From NCBI GenBank assembly GCA_023213215.1, contig CP096136.1, positions 682,001-746,000 of the forward strand: a stretch of 64,000 nucleotides of DNA, in the 5' to 3' direction. The notes under the pieces were generated by a model. It saw only the letters and a list, made by a program, of their open reading frames with translations, was not told the origin of the DNA and made no database searches. Positions 8,057 to 17,332 of the stretch are shown in pieces. Each line of letters starts with the position of its first letter. Position 1 is the first letter of the stretch. The DNA comes from Flavobacterium sp. JAD_PAG50586_2. Lineage in GTDB: Bacteria; Bacteroidota; Bacteroidia; Flavobacteriales; Flavobacteriaceae. The position numbers and the translations under genes were made by a program.

Positions 8057-9280
8057 ATGGCAAAAATTAAAGTAGCCAATCCAATAGTAGAATTGGATGG
8101 CGATGAAATGACACGAATTATCTGGAGCTTCATTAAAGAACAACTTATCCTTCCATATCTTGATTTAGATATAAAATATTACGACTTAGGAATAGAGCAC
8201 AGGGATGCTACCAAAGACCAGGTTACAATTGACTCTGCAGAAGCCATCAAAAAATACAATGTAGGTATCAAATGCGCGACCATTACTCCGGACGAAGAAA
8301 GGGTAAAGGAATTCAACCTTTCTGAAATGTGGAAATCTCCAAATGGAACTATCCGTAATATTGTGGGCGGAACTGTTTTCCGTGAGCCCATCATTATGAA
8401 AAATGTTCCGCGTTATGTACAAGGTTGGACGAAACCCATTGTAATTGGCCGTCACGCTTTTGGAGACCAATACAAAGCAACCGATAAGGTAATTAAAGGA
8501 AAAGGAACCTTAACGATGTCGTTTACTAACGAAGCGGGAGAAACTACAGAATGGAAAGTATATGATTTCCAAGGAGACGGAGTTGCGATGTCTATGTACA
8601 ACACGGACGAAAGCATCTACGGATTTGCACATTCCTCTTTCCAGATGGCGTTGACTAAAAAATGGCCATTATACCTTTCTACAAAAAACACCATACTAAA
8701 AGCTTACGACGGAAGATTCAAGGATATTTTCGAAGAAGTTTACCAACAAAATTATAAAGCACAGTTTGATGCTATCGGTATTACCTACGAGCACCGATTA
8801 ATCGATGACATGGTTGCTTCGGCAATGAAATGGAACGGTGGATTTGTATGGGCATGTAAAAACTATGATGGAGATGTTCAGTCGGATACTGTGGCACAGG
8901 GATTTGGTTCATTAGGACTAATGACTTCTGTTTTGGTAACTCCAGACGGAAAAACAGTAGAAGCCGAAGCTGCACACGGAACGGTAACACGTCACTACAG
9001 AATGCACCAACAAGGTAAAGCTACTTCTACTAACCCAATTGCATCAATCTTCGCATGGACACGTGGATTGGAGCATAGGGGTAAATTAGATGGAAATCAG
9101 GAATTGATTGATTTTTGTTTGAAACTGGAGCAGGTTTGTGTAGAAACTGTGGAAAGCGGAAAAATGACCAAAGATTTAGCGATGTTAGTAAAACCTGATG
9201 GTTTAACAGCTGCGGATTACTTAACCACGGAAGGTTTCCTTGCTGCAATTAAAGCAAATCTGGATACTAAATTAGGATAA
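8057..9280 (+). CDS. icd: NADP-dependent isocitrate dehydrogenase (eukaryote-like type)
   Basis: This 407-residue enzyme oxidatively decarboxylates isocitrate to 2-oxoglutarate and makes NADPH in the TCA cycle. The sequence follows the type II subfamily of human IDH1: [22 protein letters not shown], the isocitrate loop [18 protein letters not shown], the [10 protein letters not shown] segment and the C-terminal [12 protein letters not shown]. Bacterial E. coli-type Icd lacks these. It is monocistronic, with its own promoter box and a strong terminator. Confidence 0.96.
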   Translation: MAKIKVANPIVELDGDEMTRIIWSFIKEQLILPYLDLDIKYYDLGIEHRDATKDQVTIDSAEAIKKYNVGIKCATITPDEERVKEFNLSEMWKSPNGTIRNIVGGTVFREPIIMKNVPRYVQGWTKPIVIGRHAFGDQYKATDKVIKGKGTLTMSFTNEAGETTEWKVYDFQGDGVAMSMYNTDESIYGFAHSSFQMALTKKWPLYLSTKNTILKAYDGRFKDIFEEVYQQNYKAQFDAIGITYEHRLIDDMVASAMKWNGGFVWACKNYDGDVQSDTVAQGFGSLGLMTSVLVTPDGKTVEAEAAHGTVTRHYRMHQQGKATSTNPIASIFAWTRGLEHRGKLDGNQELIDFCLKLEQVCVETVESGKMTKDLAMLVKPDGLTAADYLTTEGFLAAIKANLDTKLG

Positions 9281-9306
9281 TTACTAAACCAAAAACAATT
9301 AAAAAA

Positions 9307-9335
9307 GACGGTCTTATTTCCAAAACGAGACCGTC
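9307..9335. terminator. Bidirectional terminator after icd
   Basis: GACGGTCT and AGACCGTC form an 8-bp stem, extended by A/T pairs, with A-run and T-run flanks. It serves icd and the convergent secreted-protein gene. Confidence 0.88.
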
Positions 9336-9339
9336 TTTT

Positions 9340-10014
9340 TTATTCACCTAAAACATCAACCTTATTGATAATGATGGTTGCCTTAACATTTTGCAACAGG
9401 CCTGAAAGATTATTTCCTATAATGGCGCCTTTATCATTGAATATAGAAAACTGAGCGGTGTTTGGAGAGACTGTCCCTTCGTTAAGGGCTTCAATAACCA
9501 ATTGATTCTGACCGTCCCTTAGATTGAGTTGAATTTCTTTGTATCCACTTTCTAACCTTACAGCCTCTATTACAACTTCATCATTGAGCCAAATCCTAAC
9601 GACATCACCATCGGGATCACCAAAATCCTTTAGGGCAAATTTTGCGATTTTAGTGGAACATTTATAAGTTGCCAAAAGATAATCCTTTTTGTAATATTCG
9701 TATATTTTTCCATCCGTAACCTGCTTATTCATTTTATCGGTATACTCTTTTGCAACACTGGCAAACTGCTCTTTTTCAAAAATACTTTTTTCTTCTTCCG
9801 GAGCTTTCTTCAATAGTGAAACTCCTGACAGTAGTTTGTCTTTCTTATCAAAAATACTCGGATAACTAATTGCCTTGGAACTCGTTGGAGAAACCTGACC
9901 TTTCGGATTGGAAACAGGCGCAATGCTGAGTTTCTTTTTAGGCTGCTCAAATTGGGCAAAACCTTTAAAAGAAAAAGCCAAAAAAAACACTAAAGCAAAA
10001 CTTGCCTTCATCAT
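9340..10014 (-). CDS. Secreted protein of unknown function
   Basis: This 224-residue protein starts with a Sec signal peptide (hydrophobic core ASFALVFFLAFSF, cleavage near FAQ). A Ser/Pro/Lys-rich low-complexity stretch follows to about residue 70. The rest is predicted beta-rich: residues about 115-220 include VVRIWLNDEVVIEA and LNLRDGQNQLVIEALN, which look like a beta-sandwich with a repeated strand pattern. I recognise no family. Two adjacent ATG codons could start it. It is single-gene and convergent with icd. Confidence 0.75.
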   Translation of the reverse strand: MMKASFALVFFLAFSFKGFAQFEQPKKKLSIAPVSNPKGQVSPTSSKAISYPSIFDKKDKLLSGVSLLKKAPEEEKSIFEKEQFASVAKEYTDKMNKQVTDGKIYEYYKKDYLLATYKCSTKIAKFALKDFGDPDGDVVRIWLNDEVVIEAVRLESGYKEIQLNLRDGQNQLVIEALNEGTVSPNTAQFSIFNDKGAIIGNNLSGLLQNVKATIIINKVDVLGE

Positions 10015-10105
10015 AGATAAATTAAGTCGTAAAAGTATTTAAAAACCATAATGAACGCCATTTTATTTAACCTAACCTTAACAAAAATCCATTACTATAA
10101 TATAT

Positions 10106-10113
10106 TAGATTTG
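10106..10113 (+). promoter_or_regulatory. -7 promoter box TAGATTTG for the AraC-type gene
   Basis: An exact TAnnTTTG match 16 bases before the ATG at 10130. Confidence 0.5.
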
Positions 10114-10129
10114 CAAAAGAAAAAAAACA

Positions 10130-11266
10130 ATGATTGCTATTCTCAATTATCTATCATTAGGAGCATCATTCCTATTATCATTTCTATTATTGATTAATCC
10201 CCAGAAAGTAAATCAAAAAGCCAATAGGTGGTTTGGAGGATTTGCATTGTGTTTGTTTTTTCTATTTCTTGAAAACACCATTTATATTGTTGACATAAAT
10301 TATGAAAATCAATTACTATTTGATTTTCTAACCCTTCCATCATTAATCATCAATCCTTTGCTTTATTTAAGTGTGGTTTATTTCGTAACTCCCGAAAAGC
10401 AATGGCAAAATAAAGATTATCTCCACTTTTGTTTCGCATTACTAATGATTTTACTCATCGTTAGTAATGTTGCTTTGAATAATAAAGAAATTTTTATAAA
10501 CCATACCTCAAATAATATTACAATTCTACTGCATATTATATATAGCATTCAACTGTTTGCGTATCTTTTATTTACTTATCTGAAAATCACAAATCATCAA
10601 AAAAACCTTGCTCAATTTTCATCAACTGTCGAAAGTGTAGATTTAAAATGGTTAAAAAATATAATTATTTCAATTATTATAATGTCGCCATTATGCATTT
10701 TAAGTTCTCTTTTTAATTTTTTCCCATCATCGAGCCATAATTTTGAATTTTTTAAAGGTTTAATTTCCCTAATAGGTTTATTTTATATTGCCTTTTATTC
10801 TATGAAACAAAAAGAGATTTATCCATTTAATACAGAGGACAAAAAACAAATTAATTCTATCATTCATGAAACTAATACCTATGACGAAATTAGAAAAAAA
10901 TTGATCTCCGATTCCCAATTAAAGGAATATGTCACAGACTTATCTACAATAATGAAAACCGAAAAGCCTTTTTTAGAATGCGAATTAAGTTTGGTGAAAT
11001 TGGCTTCGAGAATGAATATTTCAACTCATTTATTATCATATATAATTAATAAAGGGTTTAATGAAAATTTTTATCAATTTATCAATCGATATCGAATTGA
11101 AGAAGCAAAAAAACTGATAGTAAATCCCCAAATGAATCATTTGAGTTTTCAAGGAATTGGATTTGAAGTAGGATTTAATTCCAAGACGGTTTTCAACACT
11201 ACCTTTAAAAAATGCACAGGTCAAACACCTAGTGAATTTAAAAAACTTCAATATTGTGAAACATAA
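10130..11266 (+). CDS. Membrane-anchored AraC-family transcriptional regulator
   Basis: This 378-residue protein joins an N-terminal membrane half to a C-terminal AraC/XylS DNA-binding domain. About seven hydrophobic helices span residues 1 to about 230. The C-terminal domain (about 275-375) has two helix-turn-helix units: LVKLASRMNISTHLLSYIIN, and the conserved second part IGFEVGFNSKTVFNTTFKK with the family ending GQTPSEFKK. The ligand or signal is unknown. It lies upstream of a TonB receptor/DUF4249 pair on the same strand and could regulate it. The gene is visibly more A+T-rich than its neighbours, which may hint at transfer. Confidence 0.88.
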   Translation: MIAILNYLSLGASFLLSFLLLINPQKVNQKANRWFGGFALCLFFLFLENTIYIVDINYENQLLFDFLTLPSLIINPLLYLSVVYFVTPEKQWQNKDYLHFCFALLMILLIVSNVALNNKEIFINHTSNNITILLHIIYSIQLFAYLLFTYLKITNHQKNLAQFSSTVESVDLKWLKNIIISIIIMSPLCILSSLFNFFPSSSHNFEFFKGLISLIGLFYIAFYSMKQKEIYPFNTEDKKQINSIIHETNTYDEIRKKLISDSQLKEYVTDLSTIMKTEKPFLECELSLVKLASRMNISTHLLSYIINKGFNENFYQFINRYRIEEAKKLIVNPQMNHLSFQGIGFEVGFNSKTVFNTTFKKCTGQTPSEFKKLQYCET

Positions 11267-11278
11267 TTTGTTTAAATG

Positions 11279-11312
11279 TGTTCTGATTTATAAATCTGAA
11301 CAGCACATTGTT
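11279..11312 (+). terminator. Weak terminator after the AraC-type gene
   Basis: GATTTATAAATC is a perfect palindrome flanked, after a T-T mismatch, by GTTC and GAAC. It is followed by TTGTTTTATT. The inner loop must open, so the hairpin is weak. Confidence 0.35.
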
Positions 11313-11420
11313 TTATTATAAAGACTTTTGCACTCAATTTATTTTATGAGTTTCACAACATCTAAAGGGTTCTATCATCAAACGCAATCAAATTTAATCA
11401 TTCATTCAATCATCATTCCA

Positions 11421-13789
11421 ATGCGACTAAAAATCATGTTATTGTTACTGTTCTTAACAACAACCATCTCCTTTTCTCAAAAAAATCTACACTGAGTGGA
11501 ACGATATCCGACTCAAAAACTAACGAAACACTTATTGGCGTAAACGTATACATCCCCGAAATCAAAGCCGGAATTGTAACCAATGAGTATGGTTTCTATT
11601 CTATTACGCTACCCAAAGGAACTTACAAAATTCAAATCAGTTATTTAGGATATGAAACGATTGAGGAAAGTATTTCATTGGAACAAAACCTCAAGAAGAA
11701 TTTCAGTTTAACAGAAGCAGGGGAAGTTTTAGAAGAAGTAATTATTAACACCGAAAAAACAGCAACCAACATTCGAAAACCTGAAATGAGTGTCAACAAA
11801 CTTTCTATACAAACGGTCAAGCAAATGCCGGTAGTATTGGGAGAAGTTGATATCCTAAAATCCATTTTAACCTTACCGGGAGTTACCAATGCGGGCGAGG
11901 GACAATCGGGTTTCAACGTACGAGGCGGGAGTGCCGATCAAAACCTAGTGCTTTTAGACGAAGCCACTATTTACAATTCGTCTCACCTTTTTGGATTTTT
12001 CTCGGTTTTCAATGCCGATGCCATCAAGGATTTAAAACTATACAAAGGCGGAATTCCATCACGCTTTGGCGGAAGGCTTTCATCAGTTTTAGACATTTAT
12101 CAGAAAGAGGGAAACAAAAATGGTTTCCACATGAATGGTGGAATTGGTTTAATTTCGAGCAGGATAATGGCTGAAGGTCCAATGGAAAAAGGAAAAGGTT
12201 CCTTCCTTATCGCTGGAAGAGGTTCTTACGCACACTTATTCCTAAAACTGGCCGACAATCCAAACTCTGCCTATTTCTATGATTTGAATACCAAATTAAG
12301 CTACCAACTCAACGATAAAAATAATTTGTACTTATCGGGTTATTTCGGGCGCGATGTTTTCAGCATTAACAGTGACTTTGAAAATACCTATGGAAATACA
12401 TTTGGCAATTTAAGATGGAATCATTTGTTCTCAGACAAATTGTTCTCTAATCTGTCTATGATATACAGCGATTACTACTATGGGTTGAAAATAAACTTTG
12501 TCGGTTTCAACTGGGCGAGCGGAATTCAGAATTATAACATCAAATATGATTTTAAGCATTACCTGACGGATAAGGTCAAATTAAGTTATGGAGTAAATGC
12601 CCAATACTATGATTTCAATCCAGGTAAAATCACTCCGTTAGATGATAATTCAAGTATCAACGAAAGACAACTGGATAAAAAATACGCTTTTGAACCTGCG
12701 ATATACTTTGATGTAGATCAGAAAATCACTTCTGCCTTTTCTATTAACTATGGAATAAGATATAGTATGTTTTACAGATTGGGCCAGCAAATCATGAATG
12801 AATACGCCAATGACCAAGCTGTTAACTGGAATAACGATTTCAAGATATATGAAAAAGCTACACCAACAGGAACCCGTTACTACAAAAACAATGAAGTAAT
12901 AGCTAGTTTCGACAACCTTGAGCCAAGAGTTGCCATGTCGTATTCCTTTAATGATAATCAGTCGGTAAAAGCTAGCTATAACCGAATGTCGCAATATTTA
13001 CATTTGATAACGAACACACAATCGCCAACGCCATTGGATGTTTGGGCACCAAGTGATAAATTCCTAAAACCACAAGTATTAGATCAGGTAGCAATAGGGT
13101 ATTTCCAAAACTTCACTAACGATAAATACTCGCTTGAAGTGGAGGCTTTCTACAAAAAAATCAAAAACCGCGTTGACTATATAGATGGTGCTGATTTAAT
13201 AGCGAACGAAGCCATCGAACAGGTCGTATTAAACGGAAAGTCGAGAGCTTACGGATTGGAAGTTTTGCTTAGAAAAAATGAAGGTAAATTAACAGGATGG
13301 GTTGCTTATACCTTATCAAGAGCAGAACAGCAAACACCCGGAAGAACTGCCGAAGAAAGCGGAATCAACAGCGGAAAATGGTACAGGGCAGGTTATGACA
13401 AAACACATAATCTTTCTATTACTTCTATGTATGAGTTAAACAAAAAGTGGAAGTTTGGTTCTATATTCACATTGCAATCCGGTCAGCCAGTGACTTTTCC
13501 TAATGGAAAATATGAATACCAGGGAATCCTGATTCCAAGTTACGGATTGCGTAACGAGAACAGTCTTCAGGCTTATCACCATTTAGATGTTTCTGCAACT
13601 TATACGCCAAAACCTGATAAGAAAAAAGGATGGCAAAGCGAATGGGTTTTCAGCATTTATAATCTTTACGGAAGAAAAAATGCCGCATCCATAACATTCA
13701 GGCAAAATGAGGACACAGCACAAAATGAATCGGTGAAGCTTTCGATTTTCGGAATTGTACCAAGCGTTAGTTATAATTTTAAATTTTAA
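11421..13789 (+). pseudogene. TonB-dependent outer-membrane receptor, frameshifted near the N-terminus
   Basis: The gene has an ATG at 11421 and a signal peptide (MLLLLFLTTTISFSQ). A carboxypeptidase-regulatory-like domain follows (NETLIGVNVYIPE through ISYLGYET), then a plug domain (MPVVLGEVDILKSI, FNVRGGSADQNLVLLDEA) and a long beta-barrel ending in an aromatic F (SYNFKF). The frame breaks in an A7 run at 11479-11485. One more A gives an intact 789-residue protein. The receptor would bring a large ligand across the outer membrane with TonB-ExbBD energy. It lies 3 bases before a DUF4249 lipoprotein gene. The break is probably a sequence error. Confidence 0.87.
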
Positions 13790-13792
13790 ATC

Positions 13793-14614
13793 ATGAACAA
13801 AATAATCCTTTTATTATCTATAGTGTCCTTTTTAAGTTTAACCAGTTGCGAAGAGGTCGTAACAGTAGATTTAGAAACTGCTCCTGCAAAATTAGTAATC
13901 GATGCCTCCATCAATTGGGAAAAAGGTACAACGGGTGCGCAACAAATCATCAAATTAACCACAACAACTGGTTATTACAGTAACGTAATCCCAACCATTT
14001 CAGGTGCAACGGTTTTTATTACCAATAGCTCGAATACTGTTTTCAATTTTATGGAAGAGGTTCCCAATACCGGACAATACATTTGCAATAACTTTGTCCC
14101 TTTAATGGGCGAAACGTATGTGTTAACCGTGAATTATGCCGGACAGAATTATACTGCTACCGAAAAAATGGTTCCGGTTCCGGATATCATTTCTGTGGCA
14201 CAAAGAGATGATGCCGGATTTAGTGGCGAGGATATCGAAGTTAAATTCTTCTTTCAGGACAATGGATTGGAAGCAAATTCCTATCTGATGAAATATAGCA
14301 CACCAGTAAATGCTTTTCCTCAATTTGAAGCCTTTGACGACCGTTTTGAGCAGGGAAATCAAATGTTTGGCCTATACTCACATGAAGACCTGAAAGCCGG
14401 CGATACAATCGATTTTACACTATACGGAATTTCAACACAATACTACAATTATATGGACATTCTGATTGGTATTGCCAATGGTGGCAATGGTCCGTTTCAA
14501 ACGCCTCCGGCAACCTTAAGAGGGAATATTGTCAATCAAACCAATCAGGACAATTATTGTTTGGGCTATTTCAGATTATGTGAAGTAGACAAAATGCAAT
14601 ATGTTGTTCAATAA
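13793..14614 (+). CDS. DUF4249 lipoprotein, partner of the TonB receptor
   Basis: This 273-residue protein has a lipoprotein signal (LSLTSC, Cys19 region) and the DUF4249 opening CEEVVTVDLETAPAKLVIDA. Beta-rich segments follow (GATVFITN, ETYVLTVNYAGQNYTATEKM). DUF4249 genes regularly sit directly after TonB-dependent receptors in Bacteroidetes. By analogy with SusD they are thought to act as surface lipoprotein partners, but this is inference. Only three bases separate it from the receptor stop, so the two are one transcript. Confidence 0.85.
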   Translation: MNKIILLLSIVSFLSLTSCEEVVTVDLETAPAKLVIDASINWEKGTTGAQQIIKLTTTTGYYSNVIPTISGATVFITNSSNTVFNFMEEVPNTGQYICNNFVPLMGETYVLTVNYAGQNYTATEKMVPVPDIISVAQRDDAGFSGEDIEVKFFFQDNGLEANSYLMKYSTPVNAFPQFEAFDDRFEQGNQMFGLYSHEDLKAGDTIDFTLYGISTQYYNYMDILIGIANGGNGPFQTPPATLRGNIVNQTNQDNYCLGYFRLCEVDKMQYVVQ

Positions 14615-14685
14615 TTAACAGCTTGGCGAGTACGATTTACGAAGTGTTATATTTATATTTACACAAATCGTAAATTGTATTTCCA

Positions 14686-15348
14686 ATGTCTTCACATCAT
14701 ATCGTTCGCGACGACCAGGAACCGGCTTTAATCATTGCCAACGGAGAAGCCTGTAGTGCTGAATTATTAGGGCAATTGCTCGAATGGTCGCCAATAATCA
14801 TTGTCTTGGATTCAGCTATAGAAAGGGTATTGGAATTGGGAATCAAAGTCGATGTTTTATTAGGTGATTTTGACAGAGGTTTTGATCCTGATTACTACAA
14901 GGAAAAACAGTATCCGTTAGAAATTGTCTACGTACCCAATCAGGATAAAACCGATTTGGAAAAAGCATTTGATTACCTTATCGAACAAGGCCACAAAGCT
15001 GCCAATGTTATTTGGGCAACCGGAAGACGTGCCGATCACACGATTACCAATCTAACCAATATCGTAGCCTATCGAAATCTTCTGAAAATTGTCATTCTAG
15101 ATGACCATTCCAAGGTTTTCCTGCTTCCAAACCATTTCGAAAAATGGTACACCGCCAATACCATAATATCGCTGATTCCAATCGGAAAAGTTACCAGCAT
15201 AAATACTAAAAACCTTTTTTATCCGTTAAACAATGAAGATTTAACCATCGGCTACCGAACCGGAAGCAGCAATCATGTTTCCGCAGACGGGATCGTTTCA
15301 ATAACCCATAAAGACGGTGATTTATTATTAATGGAATGCTGGGACTAG
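14686..15348 (+). CDS. thiN: Thiamine pyrophosphokinase
   Basis: This 220-residue cytoplasmic enzyme transfers pyrophosphate from ATP to thiamine, giving thiamine diphosphate. Visible motifs are IIANGEACS, the metal-binding VLLGDFDR, the catalytic QDKTDLEKAFDYL, the nucleotide loop ATGRRADHT, and the C-terminal thiamine-binding GSSNHVSADGIVSI. No TPP riboswitch-like sequence is seen upstream. A long hairpin lies after the stop and before rlmF. Confidence 0.93.
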   Translation: MSSHHIVRDDQEPALIIANGEACSAELLGQLLEWSPIIIVLDSAIERVLELGIKVDVLLGDFDRGFDPDYYKEKQYPLEIVYVPNQDKTDLEKAFDYLIEQGHKAANVIWATGRRADHTITNLTNIVAYRNLLKIVILDDHSKVFLLPNHFEKWYTANTIISLIPIGKVTSINTKNLFYPLNNEDLTIGYRTGSSNHVSADGIVSITHKDGDLLLMECWD

Positions 15349-15368
15349 GAAAAAATTACATAAAAAAA

Positions 15369-15426
15369 GACCGCAGATTTGCAGATTAAACGCAAAATAA
15401 AACAATCCATCTGTGAATCTGCGGTC
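15369..15426. repeat. Long inverted repeat (18-bp stem) between thiN and rlmF
   Basis: The arms are 15369-15386 and 15409-15426. The outer 11 bp, GACCGCAGATT with AATCTGCGGTC, are perfect. Two G-T pairs and five more perfect pairs follow, around a 22-base loop. An A7 run precedes it. It could terminate thiN, act in the rlmF leader, or be a dispersed repeat of the type ending in AATCTGCGG seen in Bacteroidetes genomes. Confidence 0.7.
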
Positions 15427-15450
15427 ATCTTTAAAAAACCAAACGACAAG

Positions 15451-16395
15451 TTGAAAAATCAAAATACCATCGAAAAAACAACTTTACATCCCAGAAATTC
15501 TCATCGGTTTCGTTATGATTTCGAACAGCTGATAGCTGTTTCTCCTGAGTTAAAGGATTTTGTTCATAGCAACGAACATCAAACAGAAACCATTGATTTC
15601 AGTAATCCTGAAGCAGTAAGGACTTTGAACAAAGCGTTATTGATTTCGAATTACGATATTCAAAACTGGGATATTCCTGCGGATTATCTCTGCCCTCCAA
15701 TTCCCGGACGCGCTGACTATCTGCACTATATCGCTGATTTATTGGCCGATTCCAATAATGGAACTATTCCCGAAGGAGAAACTGTTGTTGGTTTAGATAT
15801 TGGCGTTGGTGCCAACTGCATTTATCCAATTATAGGTAACTCGGCTTACGGGTGGAGTTTTGTCGGAACAGACATCGATGAAAAAGCACTTCAGAACTGC
15901 AAAAAAATCATCTCAAATAATCCGAAACTAATCGACTTTATAAGTTTACAGCTGCAGACAGAACCAAGGTTTATCTTCAAAAATATAATCCTGCCCGAAG
16001 ACCGATTTGCTTTTACCATCTGCAATCCTCCTTTCCACAATTCGCCTGAAGAAGCTGCGAAGAGTGCGTTGCGGAAAGTCAACACTTTAGAGAAAACAAA
16101 AACGGATAAGGCTGTATTAAACTTTGGCGGGCAAAATACTGAACTCTGGTGCAATGGTGGCGAAATTGGCTTCATTACCCAAATGATTTATGAGAGTGCA
16201 AAATACCCGATGCAGTGCTTTTGGTTCACGACTCTGGTGTCCAAAAAAGACAATCTTAAAAGCATTCATAAAATCCTAAATAAAGTTGGGGCAGTCGAAA
16301 TAAAAACTATTGATATGGCTCAAGGCCAAAAGATAAGCCGAATAGTAGCCTGGACATTTTTATCGGAAACACAACAAAAAAATTGGAAATTCTAA
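15451..16395 (+). CDS. rlmF: 23S rRNA (adenine-1618-N6)-methyltransferase
   Basis: This protein of about 314 residues N6-methylates A1618 of 23S rRNA using SAM. The family start is seen in TTLHPRNSHRFRYDFEQL. LCPPIPGRADYLHYIADLL follows, then motif I GLDIGVGANCIYPI, motif II FVGTDID, and the N6-adenine catalytic motif NPPFHNSPEEA. The C-terminal half has NFGGQNTELWCNGGE. The best start is a TTG at 15451 giving MKNQNTIEKTTLHPRN. A further TTG at 15379 lies inside the hairpin arm and is rejected. No ATG is available, which is unusual in this genome. Confidence 0.9.
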   Translation: MKNQNTIEKTTLHPRNSHRFRYDFEQLIAVSPELKDFVHSNEHQTETIDFSNPEAVRTLNKALLISNYDIQNWDIPADYLCPPIPGRADYLHYIADLLADSNNGTIPEGETVVGLDIGVGANCIYPIIGNSAYGWSFVGTDIDEKALQNCKKIISNNPKLIDFISLQLQTEPRFIFKNIILPEDRFAFTICNPPFHNSPEEAAKSALRKVNTLEKTKTDKAVLNFGGQNTELWCNGGEIGFITQMIYESAKYPMQCFWFTTLVSKKDNLKSIHKILNKVGAVEIKTIDMAQGQKISRIVAWTFLSETQQKNWKF

Positions 16396-16502
16396 TTATG
16401 AAATAAAGGATTAACGAACACCAAAAAACAATTTTAAAATGGTGAGTAAAAACCAAAGAAGAGTAATCCGTCATAATTTTGATGCTCTTGTCTGTCCGGT
16501 TC

Positions 16503-16649
16503 CGTATAACCTCCGGCTCGATTCGTATAACCTCTGGCTCAATTCGTATAACCTCCGGCTCGATTCGTATAACCTCTGGCTCGATTCGTATAACCTCTGG
16601 CTCGATTCGTATAAGCTCCGGCCCAGTACGTATAAGGCCCTCCACAGCT
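16503..16649. repeat. 21-bp tandem repeat (minisatellite), about 7 units
   Basis: The units begin with CGTATAA at 16503, 16524, 16545, 16566, 16587, 16608 and 16629, an exact 21-base spacing. The core is CGTATAACCTCYGGCTCGATT, with C/T variation at one base. The last two units diverge. Since 21 is divisible by three, all frames stay open and give repetitive reading frames on both strands. I consider these non-coding. The array fills most of the 311-base gap between rlmF and nudK. Confidence 0.9.
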
Positions 16650-16706
16650 AGTTTAAGCGATTGATCATTTTATTACTTTCACAACCACTATCAATACAAT
16701 CCAAAC

Positions 16707-17291
16707 ATGGAAAACCCAAAAATAGAAATCACAGAAACCAAAATCCTTTCAGATAATTGGTATACCCTTCGAAAAATAACCTACAACTACCTAAAGAAAG
16801 ATGGGCAATGGGAAACGCAATCCCGCGAAGCCTACGACAGAGGAAACGGTGCGACAATTTTACTATACAATAAGAACACAAAAACCGTAATCCTGACACG
16901 CCAATTCAGGATGCCAACTTATCTTAACGGAAACGAAACCGGAATGCTAATCGAAGCCTGCGCCGGATTGTTGGACAAAGACAACGCCGAAGAATGCATC
17001 AGAAGGGAAACCGAAGAGGAAACGGGCTATAAAATCTCATCAGTCGCAAAATTATTTGAAGTCTATATGTCGCCTGGTTCGGTAACGGAAATCGTGCACT
17101 TTTTCGCTGCAGAATATACCAAGGAGATGAAAGTAAATGAAGGTGGCGGTGTGGCAGACGAACAGGAAAATATTGAAGTTTTGGAATATGATTTTGATAT
17201 AGCTTACAACATGATTGCATCAGGAGAAATTAAGGATGCTAAGACAATTATGCTTTTACAATATGCTAAAATTAATGGCTTACTAAACTAA
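16707..17291 (+). CDS. nudK: NudK-type Nudix hydrolase (GDP-mannose pyrophosphatase)
   Basis: This 194-residue protein closely follows E. coli NudK from end to end: ILSDNWYTLRKITYNY, YDRGNGATILLYN, RQFRMPTYLNGNE, and the late YMSPGSVTEIVHFF. The Nudix box spans about residues 87-109, from GLLDKDNAEE to the REtEEEtGY core that binds metal. NudK hydrolyses GDP-mannose to GMP and mannose-1-phosphate. Some homologues also take ADP-ribose, so substrate choice is not certain. It lies 41 bases before uvrB on the same strand. Confidence 0.9.
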   Translation: MENPKIEITETKILSDNWYTLRKITYNYLKKDGQWETQSREAYDRGNGATILLYNKNTKTVILTRQFRMPTYLNGNETGMLIEACAGLLDKDNAEECIRRETEEETGYKISSVAKLFEVYMSPGSVTEIVHFFAAEYTKEMKVNEGGGVADEQENIEVLEYDFDIAYNMIASGEIKDAKTIMLLQYAKINGLLN

Positions 17292-17332
17292 ACTTTGTAA
17301 CTTAGCTACTTTGCAACTTAGCCACTCACAGA

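Noticed and set aside
14615-14685. TPP riboswitch before thiN
   Set aside because: The 71-base gap is too short and lacks the conserved thi-box sequences.
15379-15450. Upstream TTG start for rlmF
   Set aside because: It lies in one arm of the hairpin and encodes no conserved sequence.
16503-16649. Possible CRISPR array
   Set aside because: The units are contiguous 21-base repeats without unique spacers, and no cas genes are present.
16307-16664. Repetitive reading frames on both strands across the 21-bp repeats
   Set aside because: A period of 21 keeps every frame open by chance. The frames are pure repeats, one overlaps rlmF, and none has a supporting domain.
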